In this document: piece after piece, positions 44,180-55,105 of the stretch
Layout: each line of letters opens with the position of its first letter
Position numbering within the stretch: position 1 is the first letter of the stretch
Assembly: GCA_963457665.1 (NCBI GenBank)
Contig: OY735212.1
Span: 60,943,323-61,007,322, forward strand
Source: Thysanoteuthis rhombus
Taxonomy: Eukaryota > Mollusca > Cephalopoda > Oegopsida > Thysanoteuthidae
Reading direction: 5' to 3'
DNA: 64,000 nt
Notes under the pieces: model-generated
Seen by the model: only the letters and a program-made list of their open reading frames with translations
The model's database searches: none
Told to the model about the DNA's origin: nothing
Program-made: the position numbers and the translations under genes

Positions 44180-44455
44180 CTTTATGTCACAGCCATAAAA
44201 AAAAACAAAAAACACTAAACATTAAAATCATAGCTTAAGGGGAGGTGGTCTTTGATCAACTCTGCTGGAGAGCCATGTTAATATAACTGTTTTGTTTTTA
44301 AATCCCCCAAATACTTATATGATAAACAACTGATGATCCCAGCAAGGAAAATTCACACATAGTACCATAATATATAATTCTATTAAAAATGTAAAAATTC
44401 ATTGAAAGGCTTACGTAAATTGCATTAACAGATATTTGGATTAATTGAGTGAAAA
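44180..44455 (-). repeat. dispersed repeat family J, copy 3
   Basis: On the minus strand: TACTATGTGTGAATTTTCCT, ATCAGTTGTTTATCATATAA, AAAACAGTTATATTAACATG, CAGAGTTGATCAAAGACC and CTTAAGCTATGATTTTAATG align with copies 1 and 2. Confidence 0.6.
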
Positions 44456-44964
44456 ACATGTGAAAAATTTTTATGTGTGTGTATGTATGTATATATATAT
44501 ATTAATCCTACTCAAGTCCAAGTCAAAGGCTAGGGTTTACTTTTCTTCCATAACCAGATCAATCCTCACCTAATTTAGTGAAGTAAACCCTTCAGTATCA
44601 GTCTGTTAAACCAAACTGATGTGTATAAAATTAATATTCCCTTACCATCATTTAAAGGTAAATTGGTTGGCGTCTCTCTATATTATAAATACGCCAGGAC
44701 TTACCTCATTCTAATGAATAGATACATTTATTAGATTTACATTTCCTTACCTTGATTTCAAATCACGACCAAGTGATTGGTAGGCAGCTCTCATACTAAC
44801 TGTGCCAAACTGATAAGTTTTACATATCTATGAAAATTAATGTTGCCTGATTGTTTCGTAATGCCTTGTTCTGCATTCTACTTTCTACTGTTGATTCCAT
44901 GGTCATTAATGCAGTAAATGAAACTACCTCATCAGAAAGTAATTGAAGAAATCTTTCATAGGAT
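44456..44964. other. non-coding DNA with a short TATG/TA run
   Basis: GTGTGTATGTATGTATATAT (44476-44503) is a minor microsatellite. The rest is unassigned. Confidence 0.4.
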
Positions 44965-45165
44965 GACCAATGAATGTCCAATCTCTGTCTTCAAATGGAA
45001 TTCCATCTTTGACAAATAAAAAAAATAGCATTGTGAAAATTGCTAAATTAGCATGGAAGTGCTTGAATATTTTGACTAATTTTGATAAGTTGTTGACAAT
45101 TTCTAGCATCTTTCTGGCGTTTTTTGGCTGTTTTTTCAATTTAGAACTTTTAGGTTAAGTAGTAC
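44965..45165 (+). repeat. dispersed repeat family D, copy 3
   Basis: ATGTCCAATCTCTGTCTTCA, GGAATTCCATCTTTGACAAA, GAAGTGCTTGAATATTTTGA, TGGCGTTTTTTGGCTG and ATTTAGAACTTTTAGG match copies 1, 2 and 5. Confidence 0.65.
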
Positions 45166-45671
45166 AAACATATTTTTGTTAAAAATACAAGTCTTTCAAA
45201 AAAGTGTACTGTAATTTTTTCATTTTTAAAAAAAATTTGTACTTATTCAAGCCTGTTTTTCAGAATTACAGGTTAATGATATATTTTCAGAGTGCTTTTA
45301 AAAAATATTTGAATAAAAAGGTAGCTGGGGGTATTGGGAGGCAGGAGGCCATCAATTGTCCCTAATTGTCTGAGAAAATTGAAAAAAGTCGTGGAATTGT
45401 CTGGAAATTTTGAACTAGCAAGTTTGTGAGAACCTTGTAAAGACTGTTTCTTGAAAATCTATTTGTCTATTCACTTTCAATGTGATATATAAAACTTGGT
45501 CTATCAGACAATTCATTGACAGAACAAAGTGTAAATGAGAAGTAATCCTTGTCAGTCTGAAAACAAGAATGTTTAATGTGTGCCAATGGCTTTAAAAACA
45601 CGCTTATACCATTAGACTCTGATATGATTGCATGTCTGAGAGGCACTGCTGTTGAATCATGGGAATCTTTC

Positions 45672-45740
45672 AACATCATCATCCTTTTAGTGTCTGTTGA
45701 TAGACATAGACCTTTCCCAAGATTTGCCAGATCTCTCTCA
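45672..45740 (-). mobile_element. RTE-type LINE, minimal 3' tip
   Basis: GATGATGATG then AAAAG, GTCTATGTCTATCAACAG and AATCTTGGGAAAGG on the minus strand correspond to the last roughly 65 bases of the 42.1-kb copy. This is an extreme 5' truncation, normal for LINE insertion. Confidence 0.7.
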
Positions 45741-45819
45741 CTTTTGATAAATAATGTGATTTTAATGTTGAAAAATGGTTATATTATTTTATCAAGTATA
45801 AAACATGAAATAATTAAGT

Positions 45820-46140
45820 GGGCTTGTCTGCATGTGTCTCTGGGCACTCCTGGTCAGAATTTTGGGGCTACAACCTTAAAAATTTGCATGAGTACACCTC
45901 TAGGCACTATCTAACACCCCTTCTCCCCCCCACACCTTTTGAAGTCTCTTTGGTCATCTTGAACCTACAATGCCCAAATTTTGTGCTGATATTTTTGGGG
46001 GGATAATTTCAAAGATCTATTCAAAAAATTCTTTTTAGATGATTTTAGATGAAAGCTCTTACTTTCTATGATAATTTTAGTTGAAAGATCTATTTTTTTT
46101 TCTTTCTTTTCAAAGATAATTAGTTCTGGTTAATGCGAGG
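45820..46140 (+). repeat. dispersed repeat family B, copy 4
   Basis: GTGTCTCTGGGCACTCCTGG, TTGGGGCTACAACCTTAAAA, TTTGCATGAGTACACCTC, ACAATGCCCAAATTTTGTGC, TTAGATGATTTTAGATGAAA and TAGTTCTGGTTAATGCGAG extend further 3' than most copies. Confidence 0.75.
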
Positions 46141-47156
46141 GCTCGGCTGATTTGTTTATGAAATATGATTAATTTTTAAAGTATCTGATCCAATCCTTAA
46201 AGAATACATTTTTTGTTTAGTTTGATTTCCAGTTGTTAATAGCAAACATCAGTTATTGTTACTTCCATATAATTTATATTTCTTAAATTTATGTTTCAAA
46301 TTAACGGCAATCCAGAATTAACAATTTAGATGTTGTGGGTTTTTTTCAATTTTTTTCGAATCTGAGAATCACTCCCCAAATCGACCCCCCCCCCCAATAT
46401 CTATATCAGCAACACTGGACTCACAAATAGGAGAAAAAAAAAACTTTCATTGGTTTAGTGCATATGGAAAACATCTCAGTCTACAAGGGCATTTTTGGGA
46501 TCTGTCTAAAAAAATTATGGGAAGGGTTTATTCAATGTCTTGTATGTTTGATGTGACATTAAAGCATTGAAAAGTATTATCTTTTTATTCGTATTGAAAA
46601 TTGATGTTGGGATGTGGACCAAAATTGTAAATAAAATAAATTTCACTTGCTTAGGATGGATGGATTTCATAATGATGTGGTCTGGAGGAGGTTTATATCT
46701 GTTATGCTAATTAGGGGCTTAATAGAATGTCTATTGGGATCTGTCCCTAAGGTCATTTTGAAGAGCTCTGGCTGTCCATGGGGCAACATTTGGCTTTTAA
46801 TATCAATGATGGCTACTCTCATGGGGCTCATCAACTTCGATCGTTTTTTACTACTCCCTTTTATATAACTAAGAACTTATTTAACTTCTAAAAAAATCAA
46901 ACATGATTTTATAGTTTTACTTATTTTAATATTGACATGTCCAGAGAGACATAATGAATAAATTGAATAATGATAAAAAATTGGCCACACTGTCATAGCC
47001 CTTTAATTGAAACAAGATATTATTTCTCACTAGTAGAAAACAATTAAGTCTCTTGAAAAAAGCGACATTTAAGTGAAACAGGTTTTCTTGACTAAAGCTA
47101 TTAGTACTATTTTTTTAAAAACTGTATTGGTGAGAAGTAAATGAAAGGGGTCCATG
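46141..47156. other. non-coding DNA
   Basis: Includes a C-rich run (46385-46396) and a 73-codon open frame at 46647-46868 with balanced composition but no acceptor, donor or family match. Confidence 0.35.
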
Positions 47157-47447
47157 ACGAAAACCCCACCTGTATGTATGTAGGGAGTATGTTGGCTGGT
47201 GACGAAGTCCTGGTTTCTATTGAATGTGATCCTTGCAAGTCTCAAGACTGGTCAAGACCAGGACTTTATATCTACAAATTTTTATGACCACCATTTGGTA
47301 GGATGCAAGTCCATCGGAGTGATTCCTTCACTCTAATCACATAGTTTAGAGTGCACTCAATTAGCTGCTGAATGCTCAGGAAAAATTGAACCCTTGACCT
47401 ATGGCCTCTGAGGCAGATGTACTAACCATTACACTATCTGAGCAGAC
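47157..47447 (-). mobile_element. tRNA-derived SINE, copy 2
   Basis: The tRNA-like head runs from 47447 on the minus strand: GCTCAGATAGTGTAATGGTT (A box), ACATCTGCCTCAGAGGCC, GTCAAGGGTTCAATTTTTCC (B box). The body has GAGTGCACTCTAAACTATG, ATTAGAGTGAAGGAATCACT, GGACTTGCATCCTACCAAAT, GGTGGTCATAAAAATTTGTA and CTTGAGACTTGCAAGG, matching 25500-25780 throughout. Confidence 0.8.
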
Positions 47448-48797
47448 CATTAGGTACATACTTCAAAACTGAGATTGAAAACTAAGATAATATTGTTGCA
47501 TCGAGTGTTTTAAAAAAATCAAAGGACACCATCTTTTTTTGGTAACTTGAAATTCCACAAGAATGGTCTGAGGATTTTCAAAATCTTTAAAGTTGACATA
47601 AAGGAAGCGAAAGGAAAGCATGACATCTTTTTAGGTTCATTTTATTTATTACTTTAAAAAAAAATTTAATTATTACTAATTCAACTCTTCCTTTGACATA
47701 TGGTATGAAATAAAAAATAAAATCACATTCAAACTTTTATTCATTCAAATTTACAAAAAAAAATTCTAAAATTTTGTCCGTTGGGGATTTTATTCTGTAT
47801 ACCCCCAAAATGTGTTCATTTTCACGCATTGAAGTAAAGCCTACCATGTGGGGAGGTACTGTATCATGCTTAGTATTATTTGAAAGAGAGAATGATGATT
47901 GTGTATTTCTAATTCATCCTTAGTGAACTATCTTCACAACCTAATAAGATACTTTTTACCTCTAATATCATAATAGAATACTAAGATATAAAGTTCATTT
48001 TGGTGATTTTTATGTTTTGATAGTTTATATAGAGGAATAGTTGATTTAGTAAAGGATTAGTTTTGATTATTATTGCACCTTATCTGCAACATGAGTTGAC
48101 TGTTCTTAGAACTGGAGAAATTTCATATTGAGAACAGATTTGAATAGATTAACACCATTTGAAAGGAATTGTGACCTGAAGAGAGAGTGGTTGAAGTGAG
48201 ATAGACAGCATCACTAACAAAGGAACAAAAAGAGCAGGGGATGATGAGAGAAAGAAAGAAAAATAAATAAATAATTTCCTTCTGATGTCGAACTATGTCA
48301 TATCCCTTTTTTAAAGAAGGAAAGAAAAAAAGCTGATTGAACAGTATTTAAATCTAATATGTACACTATGTATGCATATATATATATATAATTGTGTTGT
48401 ATTGAAACTATATTTGAAATGATCTCCTGTTATTTCATGGTGAATGTACCATGGGGCTATAGAGAGTAGTAGCTTGCATTGCTTTTACCATTGAGCTTAA
48501 TTACATAACTGTGTTGAAAGAAACAAATAGAGGAAATGTAGACTGTGGATAAGCAAAATGAGAATTTTGAGTTAAAACAGTTATTTAGGCCTTTGCATTA
48601 TTGGCGCAATGGTAAGCTCAACGCTATGTTGATACGGCTACCCTATCAATCAGAGAATTGCTTCCTGCTGCAGCCCCATTTTTCTTAATTGTTTATTCCA
48701 TTCAAGTTGTCCAGGCAAAATGATACATTTAATAAGATCATTTCAAATATAGTTTCATAATAACTTATCTTTCTAGTGGATCATATATCCATTTTTT
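47448..48797. other. non-coding DNA; possible diverged tRNA-like patch
   Basis: Around 48600-48670, TTGGCGCAATGGTAAGCTCA and AGAGAATTGCTTCCTGC sit about where A and B boxes would. This is too diverged to call. The remainder is unassigned. Confidence 0.3.
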
Positions 48798-48804
48798 AAC
48801 TCAC

Positions 48805-48806
48805 AT

Positions 48807-48890
<84 letters not shown>
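48805..48890. repeat. (CA)n(TA)n microsatellite
   Basis: About 22 CA units followed by about 18 TA units. Confidence 0.95.
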
Positions 48891-48893
<3 letters not shown>

Positions 48894-50040
48894 TTTCTTT
48901 GCCAATGAATTATATTGCATTTCAGATATTTTTCCTACTGTTTTTGATATAATGATTTTTTTTCAAATTGAAAAATCAATGGGAAACAGTTTTTAATATC
49001 ATTATTTCTATTACTGAAAGAAATGTTGATAAATGCTGTCAAAAATTGTAAATACAACGTCGCAGGTTTTGAACGAAGTTCATTTTCTTGTTTTCTGCAA
49101 GATTAGGAACAATTGAAAATTCTTTCTTTTTAGTCAATTGATGTGTGTTATCAACAGTAGAATTTTATGTTATAAAAATAAAAACGATAAGTTGGTGTTT
49201 TACTGAAATGTAAGGCAAAGAAAGTTCATGACCCGGTTTCAAATGATAGTAGGTTATTACAAATGTTCTTGAATTATGAATAACTGGTGTTACATAGTAA
49301 TTGAATGACACAGATTTTATTCCTACCGCTAAGTGATGGCAATATCTGTGTCCTCCTATCATAATGTTAGACATGAAGCTACTTTGACCCAGAAAAACAG
49401 GAGGTGTCATAATTTCAAAAAAACCAAATGTCTAATTCCATGCATGTTGAGTTTCATTGTTCTGCCAAATCAGGAAATGGTTTAATAAAACACTGAACTA
49501 GAATATCTTGATATAAAATAGATGAAAAAATATTGATGCAGTGGCATAAAGTAGCTATTTTTAGTGGCATATACCTACATATATTGAGACTTTGTAAAGT
49601 AAGATTGTTTAATTTTAAAACTGCATTAATATTTTTTCAATTAAATTGAGGTCATGATATTATGGATCAGTGTTCTTTTATTGTAATATTAAAGTTTTTA
49701 TAATCATATCAATGTGTTGTGTGGGTATGCATTTTTCTTCCTGGTCCTATTTCCTCAAGATTTTATGACTCTTTTCTCTTTAGAGATCATTTATAACTTC
49801 TAGGTCAACAGTGAGCTTGTTATTTGAATTGAATATAATGATCTCTCTGCTGATTCTTGCATTTCAAGATTTTAAACTCATTCTGTAATAATGTTTGATT
49901 GCAGCCGAATGGCAGTCAACTGAATCCTATATTTACATTAGCAACCTGACTTTTTAAATTCCTAACCCCTCCAGAATTAGCAAATTAATCTATGTTAAAA
50001 TATCGTGAACTATATTTTATACTCTTGTTTTAAAAAAGAC
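48891..50040. other. non-coding DNA
   Basis: A good acceptor (AATAATGTTTGATTGCAG, about 49903) is followed by short frames (PNGSQLNPIFTLAT before a stop). No donor supports an exon. Confidence 0.35.
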
Positions 50041-50600
50041 ATACGTAGATGTATTCGGACAACCAACCTTTTGGTTAGCAACCAAACATGCTCAGTGGTT
50101 CGCTAAGAAGGCATATGGCATTACTGATATGCCAGGCCATTTTTATACCTGCATCCAATCCACACATTCCTGACTTTTAAGATCTTTCTCATTTATCATT
50201 TAGTAATGAAATTTTTAGGATCGTAAACTGAAAATCATTTAAAAATAATATCAATATGTACACACAATCTCCAGAAAATTTATCTAGAACTACAACTACT
50301 CTTGTTCAGAAAAAATATGTCGACTCAAAGGTGGATTTGAACTGCCAACCTTTGGGCTTACAACCAAACGCTCTGACCAGGTTTTAGCTACAAAGGCACA
50401 TGCATAATACTCTAGAGCTTTTTTTTTCTTAATCCAATTTATATGCCAGACTTCTAAAATCTAGTTCATTTTTCATGTACTAAAATTTTCAGCCTCAAAA
50501 AATAGAAACCATTTAAGATAATTGATAATACATATGCACCACTACCAGAAAATTCGTCCCTAACTACAGCTACCAGGTTTTAAAAAGTATGTTATGCCAG
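50041..50600 (-). mobile_element. tandem dimer of a tRNA-headed SINE-like repeat
   Basis: Two units of about 280 bp follow each other head to tail. Each has, on the minus strand, a tRNA-like segment: GCCTTTGTAGCTAAAACCTG, GTCAGAGCGTTTGGTTGTAA and GGTTGGCAGTTCAAATCC in the unit near 50345-50405, and GCCTTCTTAGCGAACCACTG, AGCATGTTTGGTTGCTAACC in the unit near 50056-50115. Each tRNA-like segment is flanked by the same body (plus strand: CCAGAAAATTYRTCYMTAACTACARCTAC; CTGACTTTTAAGATC against CAGACTTCTAAAATCTAG). TAGCTNAACCNGGTCAGAGCG fits an A box and GGCAGTTCAAATCC a B box. I could not fix the parental tRNA (Tyr or Thr type is possible). Confidence 0.65.
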
Positions 50601-51057
50601 AGAGATTTATTTCTGATTTCTATTCATATTTGCCTGACTTTCAAAATCTTTTTCATTTCACCCTTGTTAAAACCCTTGTGAAATTTACCAAAAGGTGTAA
50701 ATCCTTGTTTTTTGTTGCCTAAAACATTTGCAGGATCATGTTGTATATGCCTGCAAAGTTTTGTCTAATTCAGTTCTACAGTTTAGGCATGCATTATAGC
50801 AAACCTTTAGCAAAAACCTGGAGATTCTGAAAATTTATTAAAACTTTGTACATAGCGTTTTCCATAGCATTTTTCATTTCTTGGTGTAATGAAAAAAAGT
50901 TATTCAGAATAAAATTCTCTACAATATGACATTAGATTTCATTAAAATTGGTTCAGTTTTACATAAGTTATTAGATAAATTATTTGATAATTTATTAGAT
51001 AATCAAAATTGTCACTCAGTGCAAAAACTCAACCGAATCATATTAAAGGCACAGCTC
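50601..51057. other. non-coding DNA
   Basis: Nothing identified. TTATTAGATAAATTATTTGA repeats locally near 50970. Confidence 0.4.
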
Positions 51058-51192
51058 TACCAACCTGGGCGATGCCACCCACTTATTCAGTGGCTAACCG
51101 GATTCAAGATATTAGTGGGTGGTAGAGAAATTTTACCCTCACAGAAGTCTCAGAAGTGGGTGCTAGGCATAAAAAGGTTGGCGACCACTGAT
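51058..51192 (+). mobile_element. hAT-like element, family G copy 3 (internally deleted)
   Basis: The left end ACCAACCTGGGCGATGCCAC joins directly to the family's right part (CAGTGGCTAACCGGATTC, TTAGTGGGTGGTAGAGAAAT). It ends GGCATAAAAAGGTTGGCGAC then CACTG. Read inward from both sides, CAGTGGTCGCCAACC is matched by TACCAACCTGGGC. It is a short, nearly hairpin derivative of the element at 34146. Confidence 0.65.
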
Positions 51193-51667
51193 ATAGAGGT
51201 TTGTCATTGTTTTTTTTTTGCAGTGAGGTATTGAATGTTTTCAACTTGTTATGACTTAGATAATTTCCAAAATTTCCCAAAATGCAAAAAGCTATCTGAT
51301 GAAGATACATAACTCTGTATCTCTGTGAATGTCATTTTGTTGTTAATTATTCAAAATAGTGATTCATCTTGAGAATGGGAAGAGTAAGGCTATACAGGTG
51401 TATTTTATTTGTTCCAAAATTTTCCATACAGCTCAAAACCGTACTGTTCAAGGTCTTAATATGATTTGATATATTTATTTTTTCAGCTTATATTCTTTTC
51501 GTTAATTTGAACAAGTATACTTTAACTGCATACTACATCAAAACCCGCACCAATTAAAAGCACAGTACTCAATGTATTACTGTATGTCAAGAAGCCTCAC
51601 GTGTCGCCTAAAAACCAGAATTTATCAAACAGTTTTGAAGTTTCTTGCTAACATGAGGAGGAAGGAA
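51193..51667. other. non-coding DNA
   Basis: Nothing identified. Confidence 0.4.
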
Positions 51668-52086
51668 ATCAATCACTGCCACTCACAACAGACCAGTTTA
51701 ATCACTGTTGCTGGGTTAAGGTTATTTTAACATTTAAATGTATGTATCTATCCAGACTTAACCAAGCCCTTATTGATCATTGTAGAAGCTTGAAATTTCG
51801 CACACAAACACTCCTCTCAATGAGTAGCGGAAATGATTTTTGTGGTTATATTTTTCTAGTTTGTACCCCCCCCCTCTACATAGGTTTGTATTGGGGGTTC
51901 AATTTATAATGAAAGTTTATAACAAATTGGTCCCTTAGTTTGTGTCCAGCAGCATTCACCCTTGTTTTTTGAAAATTTGTACTTTATAGTGATCACAACC
52001 ACAAAAAAAACAAGTGACTTATTCATTGATCAACCATTGTCCAATTTTTCAATTGATCACCCCATCAAGTGACTTACCAGGTCTGT
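51668..52086 (+). repeat. family A, copy 11 (alternative 5' end)
   Basis: Begins AATCACTGCCACTCACAACA with GACCAGTTTAATCACTGTTG and GCACACAAACACTCCTCTCA, the alternative left module of copy 8. It then runs through standard family A (GTCCAGCAGCATTCACCC, TTATTCATTGATCAACC) to CAAGTGACTTACCAGGTCTG. Confidence 0.8.
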
Positions 52087-53199
52087 TTCTGTTTTTTTTT
52101 CTCGCCATTCTTTTTTTTCTTTTTTTTTTTTTTATTATATTCTATTATGTCATTATTAGCAGCTGGTAAAAAATGTGTTCATTTAATGACATCATAACTC
52201 TTCCTTTCTCCCTTTTTCTCTTGTTTAACATAACTGACCAACTAACTGAAAATCATATAATCAAATAATAGAGATCTATGGACATATCTAAAAAGGTCAA
52301 TTGCAGCTATAGTTGAACATCTGAACAAATATTTGAAAATTCTGTGTCTATAAAATGTACTCAACAATTATACTGTAGAATCGATCAATGATTTAGTTGA
52401 GATAATGTCTTGATCTTGTACTCTTGTTTGAAAAGTAGGTCCATGGACATCCCTGGGATATTTTTTGACACTCATTTTTTCTCACTCTTTGAAGTGCCCG
52501 TTTTATAATTCTGTCTGTCCCCGAACTGAAATAATATTCTATGGAGTTCATTTTTAACCATGTATTACTACCCTTATTGTGAACTTGAACACCGAAAAGA
52601 TAGAAAACAACATTGATGTAAACAACATACAGAGGTATTTTTCCGCACAATTTTGACTCCAGAAATTCTGAAAACTTATTTAGATTTAAACACATCCTGA
52701 ATCGATTTTAGGAAAAAACTGCAAAAAAATTAAAAAAAATCTGATTATATCTTTTCATTTATAGACCACCTATGAACTGTTTGTCCTTCAATTTGTTTTT
52801 TCCTATTCCTTGGAGTGTTTATTTTATTATTCTACCTATTAAAAGGCTCAAGTAATGTGCAATGGGTTTCATTTTAATCCTATATTACACCTATTGTAAA
52901 CTTGAATCCTGACTCTCGAAACAGAAAATCCCATTTTGGAATGAACACCATACAGAGAGACAAATGAATACATTTTCCCATACAACTCTGACTCAAGAAA
53001 TTAAAAAAAACTGTTAACTATATTTCAGGACAAAAAAAAGCAACAAAAAATGCTGAGAAAACCTATGTTTTCATATATATATACTAGGTATAAACTTTGT
53101 TCTGTTATCTTCTCTGTTAACTCACAGGTCAAGTCCAAACCCATATTTTTCGCAATTAAATTAAGACTTTTGTGCTCTAACCTATTCATTATCATCACC
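52087..53199. other. non-coding DNA with a local duplication
   Basis: 52470-52740 and 52790-53060 are diverged tandem copies. GAGTTCATTTTTAACCATGT and ATTACTACCCTTATTGTGAACTTGAA correspond to GGGTTTCATTTTAATCC and ATTACACCTATTGTAAACTTGAA, with ACAACTCTGACTCAAGAAAT matching ACAATTTTGACTCCAGAAAT. The unit length is about 330 bp. The 100-codon minus frame at 52393-52695 lies inside it. Confidence 0.5.
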
Positions 53200-53325
53200 A
53201 AAGAGATTGTCTAAGTTCTTTCCAATTTCCATCTTCTCCGTCTCATCATGCTTGTATTCATCCTCCTCATCTCTGAGTCCTTGTCTGCGTAATCTGCCCA
53301 ATTCTTAAAAGCTTCTTGCTCTTCA

Positions 53326-53393
53326 GATAGTTTCCTGGGTCAGTGCCTCAATGTGAGGAGGGAAGTGGATCCAACCGTCCAGATGTGTTATAA
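53326..53393 (+). CDS. candidate penultimate exon, unknown gene
   Basis: A strong acceptor (AGCTTCTTGCTCTTCAG) and a strong donor (TATAAG followed by GTAAAG) bracket 68 nt. One frame is fully open, two bases completing a split codon and then SFLGQCLNVRREVDPTVQMC with YK. It ends in phase 0, which is exactly the phase in which the next candidate exon (53597) is read. The GC content is well above local background and no repeat overlaps. The opposite strand is also open here (see the finding at 53200-53461), so strand is not certain. I recognise no family. Confidence 0.45.
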
Positions 53394-53596
53394 GGTAAAG
53401 GTTCGTTTCTGGTTTGTTAACCAAAATATCAAAGGAAAGTGATAAAGCTGACCAATGCGGCTGCTGCTACTGTTATTAATGTATTACAGAATGAATGAAA
53501 ACTGAAAACTTGAACATTTAAAACTGTATTTAATTAAATCTAATTAAAAGGGATATAAAGGCCAAGAGATTTGGGTAGTTTGGATGTGTTTATTAG

Positions 53597-53731
53597 GTTG
53601 TAATGCATGCCTATGCCGTGTTCAAAGTGTATGGAGAACTTGATCCTGCTGTGATGGTTGAGGATGATCCGTGGAATATTGATTCAACGACTGATTCACT
53701 AATAACTTGTAATAAACCTTGTGTCTTTTAA
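53597..53731 (+). CDS. candidate terminal coding exon, unknown gene
   Basis: The exon follows a T/G-rich acceptor (GGATGTGTTTATTAG) and reads in phase 0 VVMHAYAVFKVYGELDPAVM, then VEDDPWNIDSTTDSLITCNK and PCVF before TAA (45 codons with the stop). The composition is protein-like (acidic, with W, C and H) and CpGs are retained (GCCGTG, GATCCGTGG, TTCAACGACTG). Neither the other plus frames nor the antisense give comparable peptides. Joined to 53326-53393 across a 203-nt intron with GT-AG ends, it gives a continuous C-terminus of about 66 residues. The C-terminal CVF is not a canonical CaaX box. No polyadenylation signal is obvious within the next 200 bases. Function unknown. Confidence 0.5.
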   Translation, partial: VVMHAYAVFKVYGELDPAVMVEDDPWNIDSTTDSLITCNKPCVF

Positions 53732-54949
53732 GGGTTACCATTTTTTCTCCCACTTTTGGTGTTATCAAGTGACAAAATGAGACTTTGTAAAAGTTTCTCT
53801 GAAAAGGTTTTTTTTTTTATTGGTTATGAAATAATTCATTAACTTATTATTTACAAAATGTTCAGGAAATGATAGTTGAAAACTGTTTGTAGTATTACAT
53901 AAAACCAAGTTATTTTTGCTAACAGCTGCAGAAATGTATATTTTAGTGTATTTTTGTGTATATGAGTAAATGACCTTGTAAATGTATGTTATTAGTTTTG
54001 AGAATGTACTGCAACGTTGTTAGTTTGGATAGAGAGGGGTCAAAATTGAAATGTACTATGCTCGTAATTTTTCAAAAACTGTAATTTACAAATGTGTTTC
54101 AAGTAAAGTTATTTTTGTCTCTGTTTTAAAATAGTTGTACAGAAGACTTGAATTCTCAGTGATGTTATTTGTGGCATTTTTCTGACAATAGAAGTATTTT
54201 CCCATAGAAGAGAATTACCTACTCCTTATTTGCTGGCAAAAAATGTCTGTCCTTTTTGGTTACTGGAAGAATTTTTCCTCAACTGTGTACTTCAGATTTA
54301 CCTTATCTATCTCCTCCTGCTTTTTATAACTCCTCGGCTTTCATCGTTGTTGGGTAAATTTTCATGAGTAATAACACATCCGTTGTGCGCCCATGTATGC
54401 GTGTTTAATGCCAACCCATTTGCATTTTGTGAACAGTACACTCAAAGCTATAACATGATAATAGTTGCGCGTGAATGCACACCCCATAATATTATCATCT
54501 GGTTGCAAATCACCTTGATTTATATAAATTGGCACATTTGAGAGGTTCCTTAATTCATCAACTCTGGTTACAATGCAACATTTATTTGATGAAGTTGAGG
54601 GAATGTACAGACATACTTGATTCAAATTTGTATAATAAGAGAGAAAGGACATTCCTCAATGGATACAATGTTTGAAACCCTAAGAAAAGAAATAAATTTG
54701 TTAATAGTTGAATCATTCACCTTTATTTCAATTTTTGATTCCACAGCCAAAAAAATAATGGTAATCTCTACTTACATTCTTCAATCAGTTTGCATTTCAT
54801 CCAAATTTATATTTAGAAGATCATATCTGACCAGTTGGACACACATATGATGCCCTTGGCTGGATTATTCTCATTTTGCAGTATCAGTTAATTTATGACG
54901 CCACATTTTGGTTTTCCCACTGAACCAGAGTATATCACTTTCACTGGCT
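53732..54949. other. non-coding DNA, possibly 3' flank
   Basis: If the exon at 53597 is terminal, this starts with its 3' untranslated region. A 96-codon minus frame (54362-54652) has mixed composition but no splice support. Confidence 0.35.
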
Positions 54950-55105
54950 GAAATACTTGAATGTTTAGCCATTTTTGACATCTTGTTGTTGGTGCTTTTG
55001 CTATTCTTAAAAATTATTTAGTGTTTTTTAGTGCTTTTTTGTAAGTCAAACTAGCATGAAATATTGATGTTTCAGTCTTGGCAATTTTTTCTGCTAAAAC
55101 CCATG
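54950..55105 (+). repeat. dispersed repeat family D, copy 4
   Basis: CTTGAATGTTTAGCCATTTT, GTTGTTGGTGCTTTTGC, TTTAGTGCTTTTTTGTAAGT, CAAACTAGCATGAAATATTG and TTTCAGTCTTGGCAATTTTT match copies 1 and 5. Confidence 0.7.

Noticed and set aside
48598-48670. Possible tRNA gene (A-box-like TTGGCGCAATGG, B-box-like AGAATTGCTTCC)
   Set aside because: Boxes too degenerate and no acceptor stem; at most an old SINE scrap.
48805-48996. 63-codon frame starting in the CA/TA microsatellite
   Set aside because: Most of it is dipeptide read-through of the microsatellite.
54362-54652. 96-codon minus frame with mixed composition
   Set aside because: No acceptor or donor at usable positions and no recognised motif. 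Kept only as a remark.
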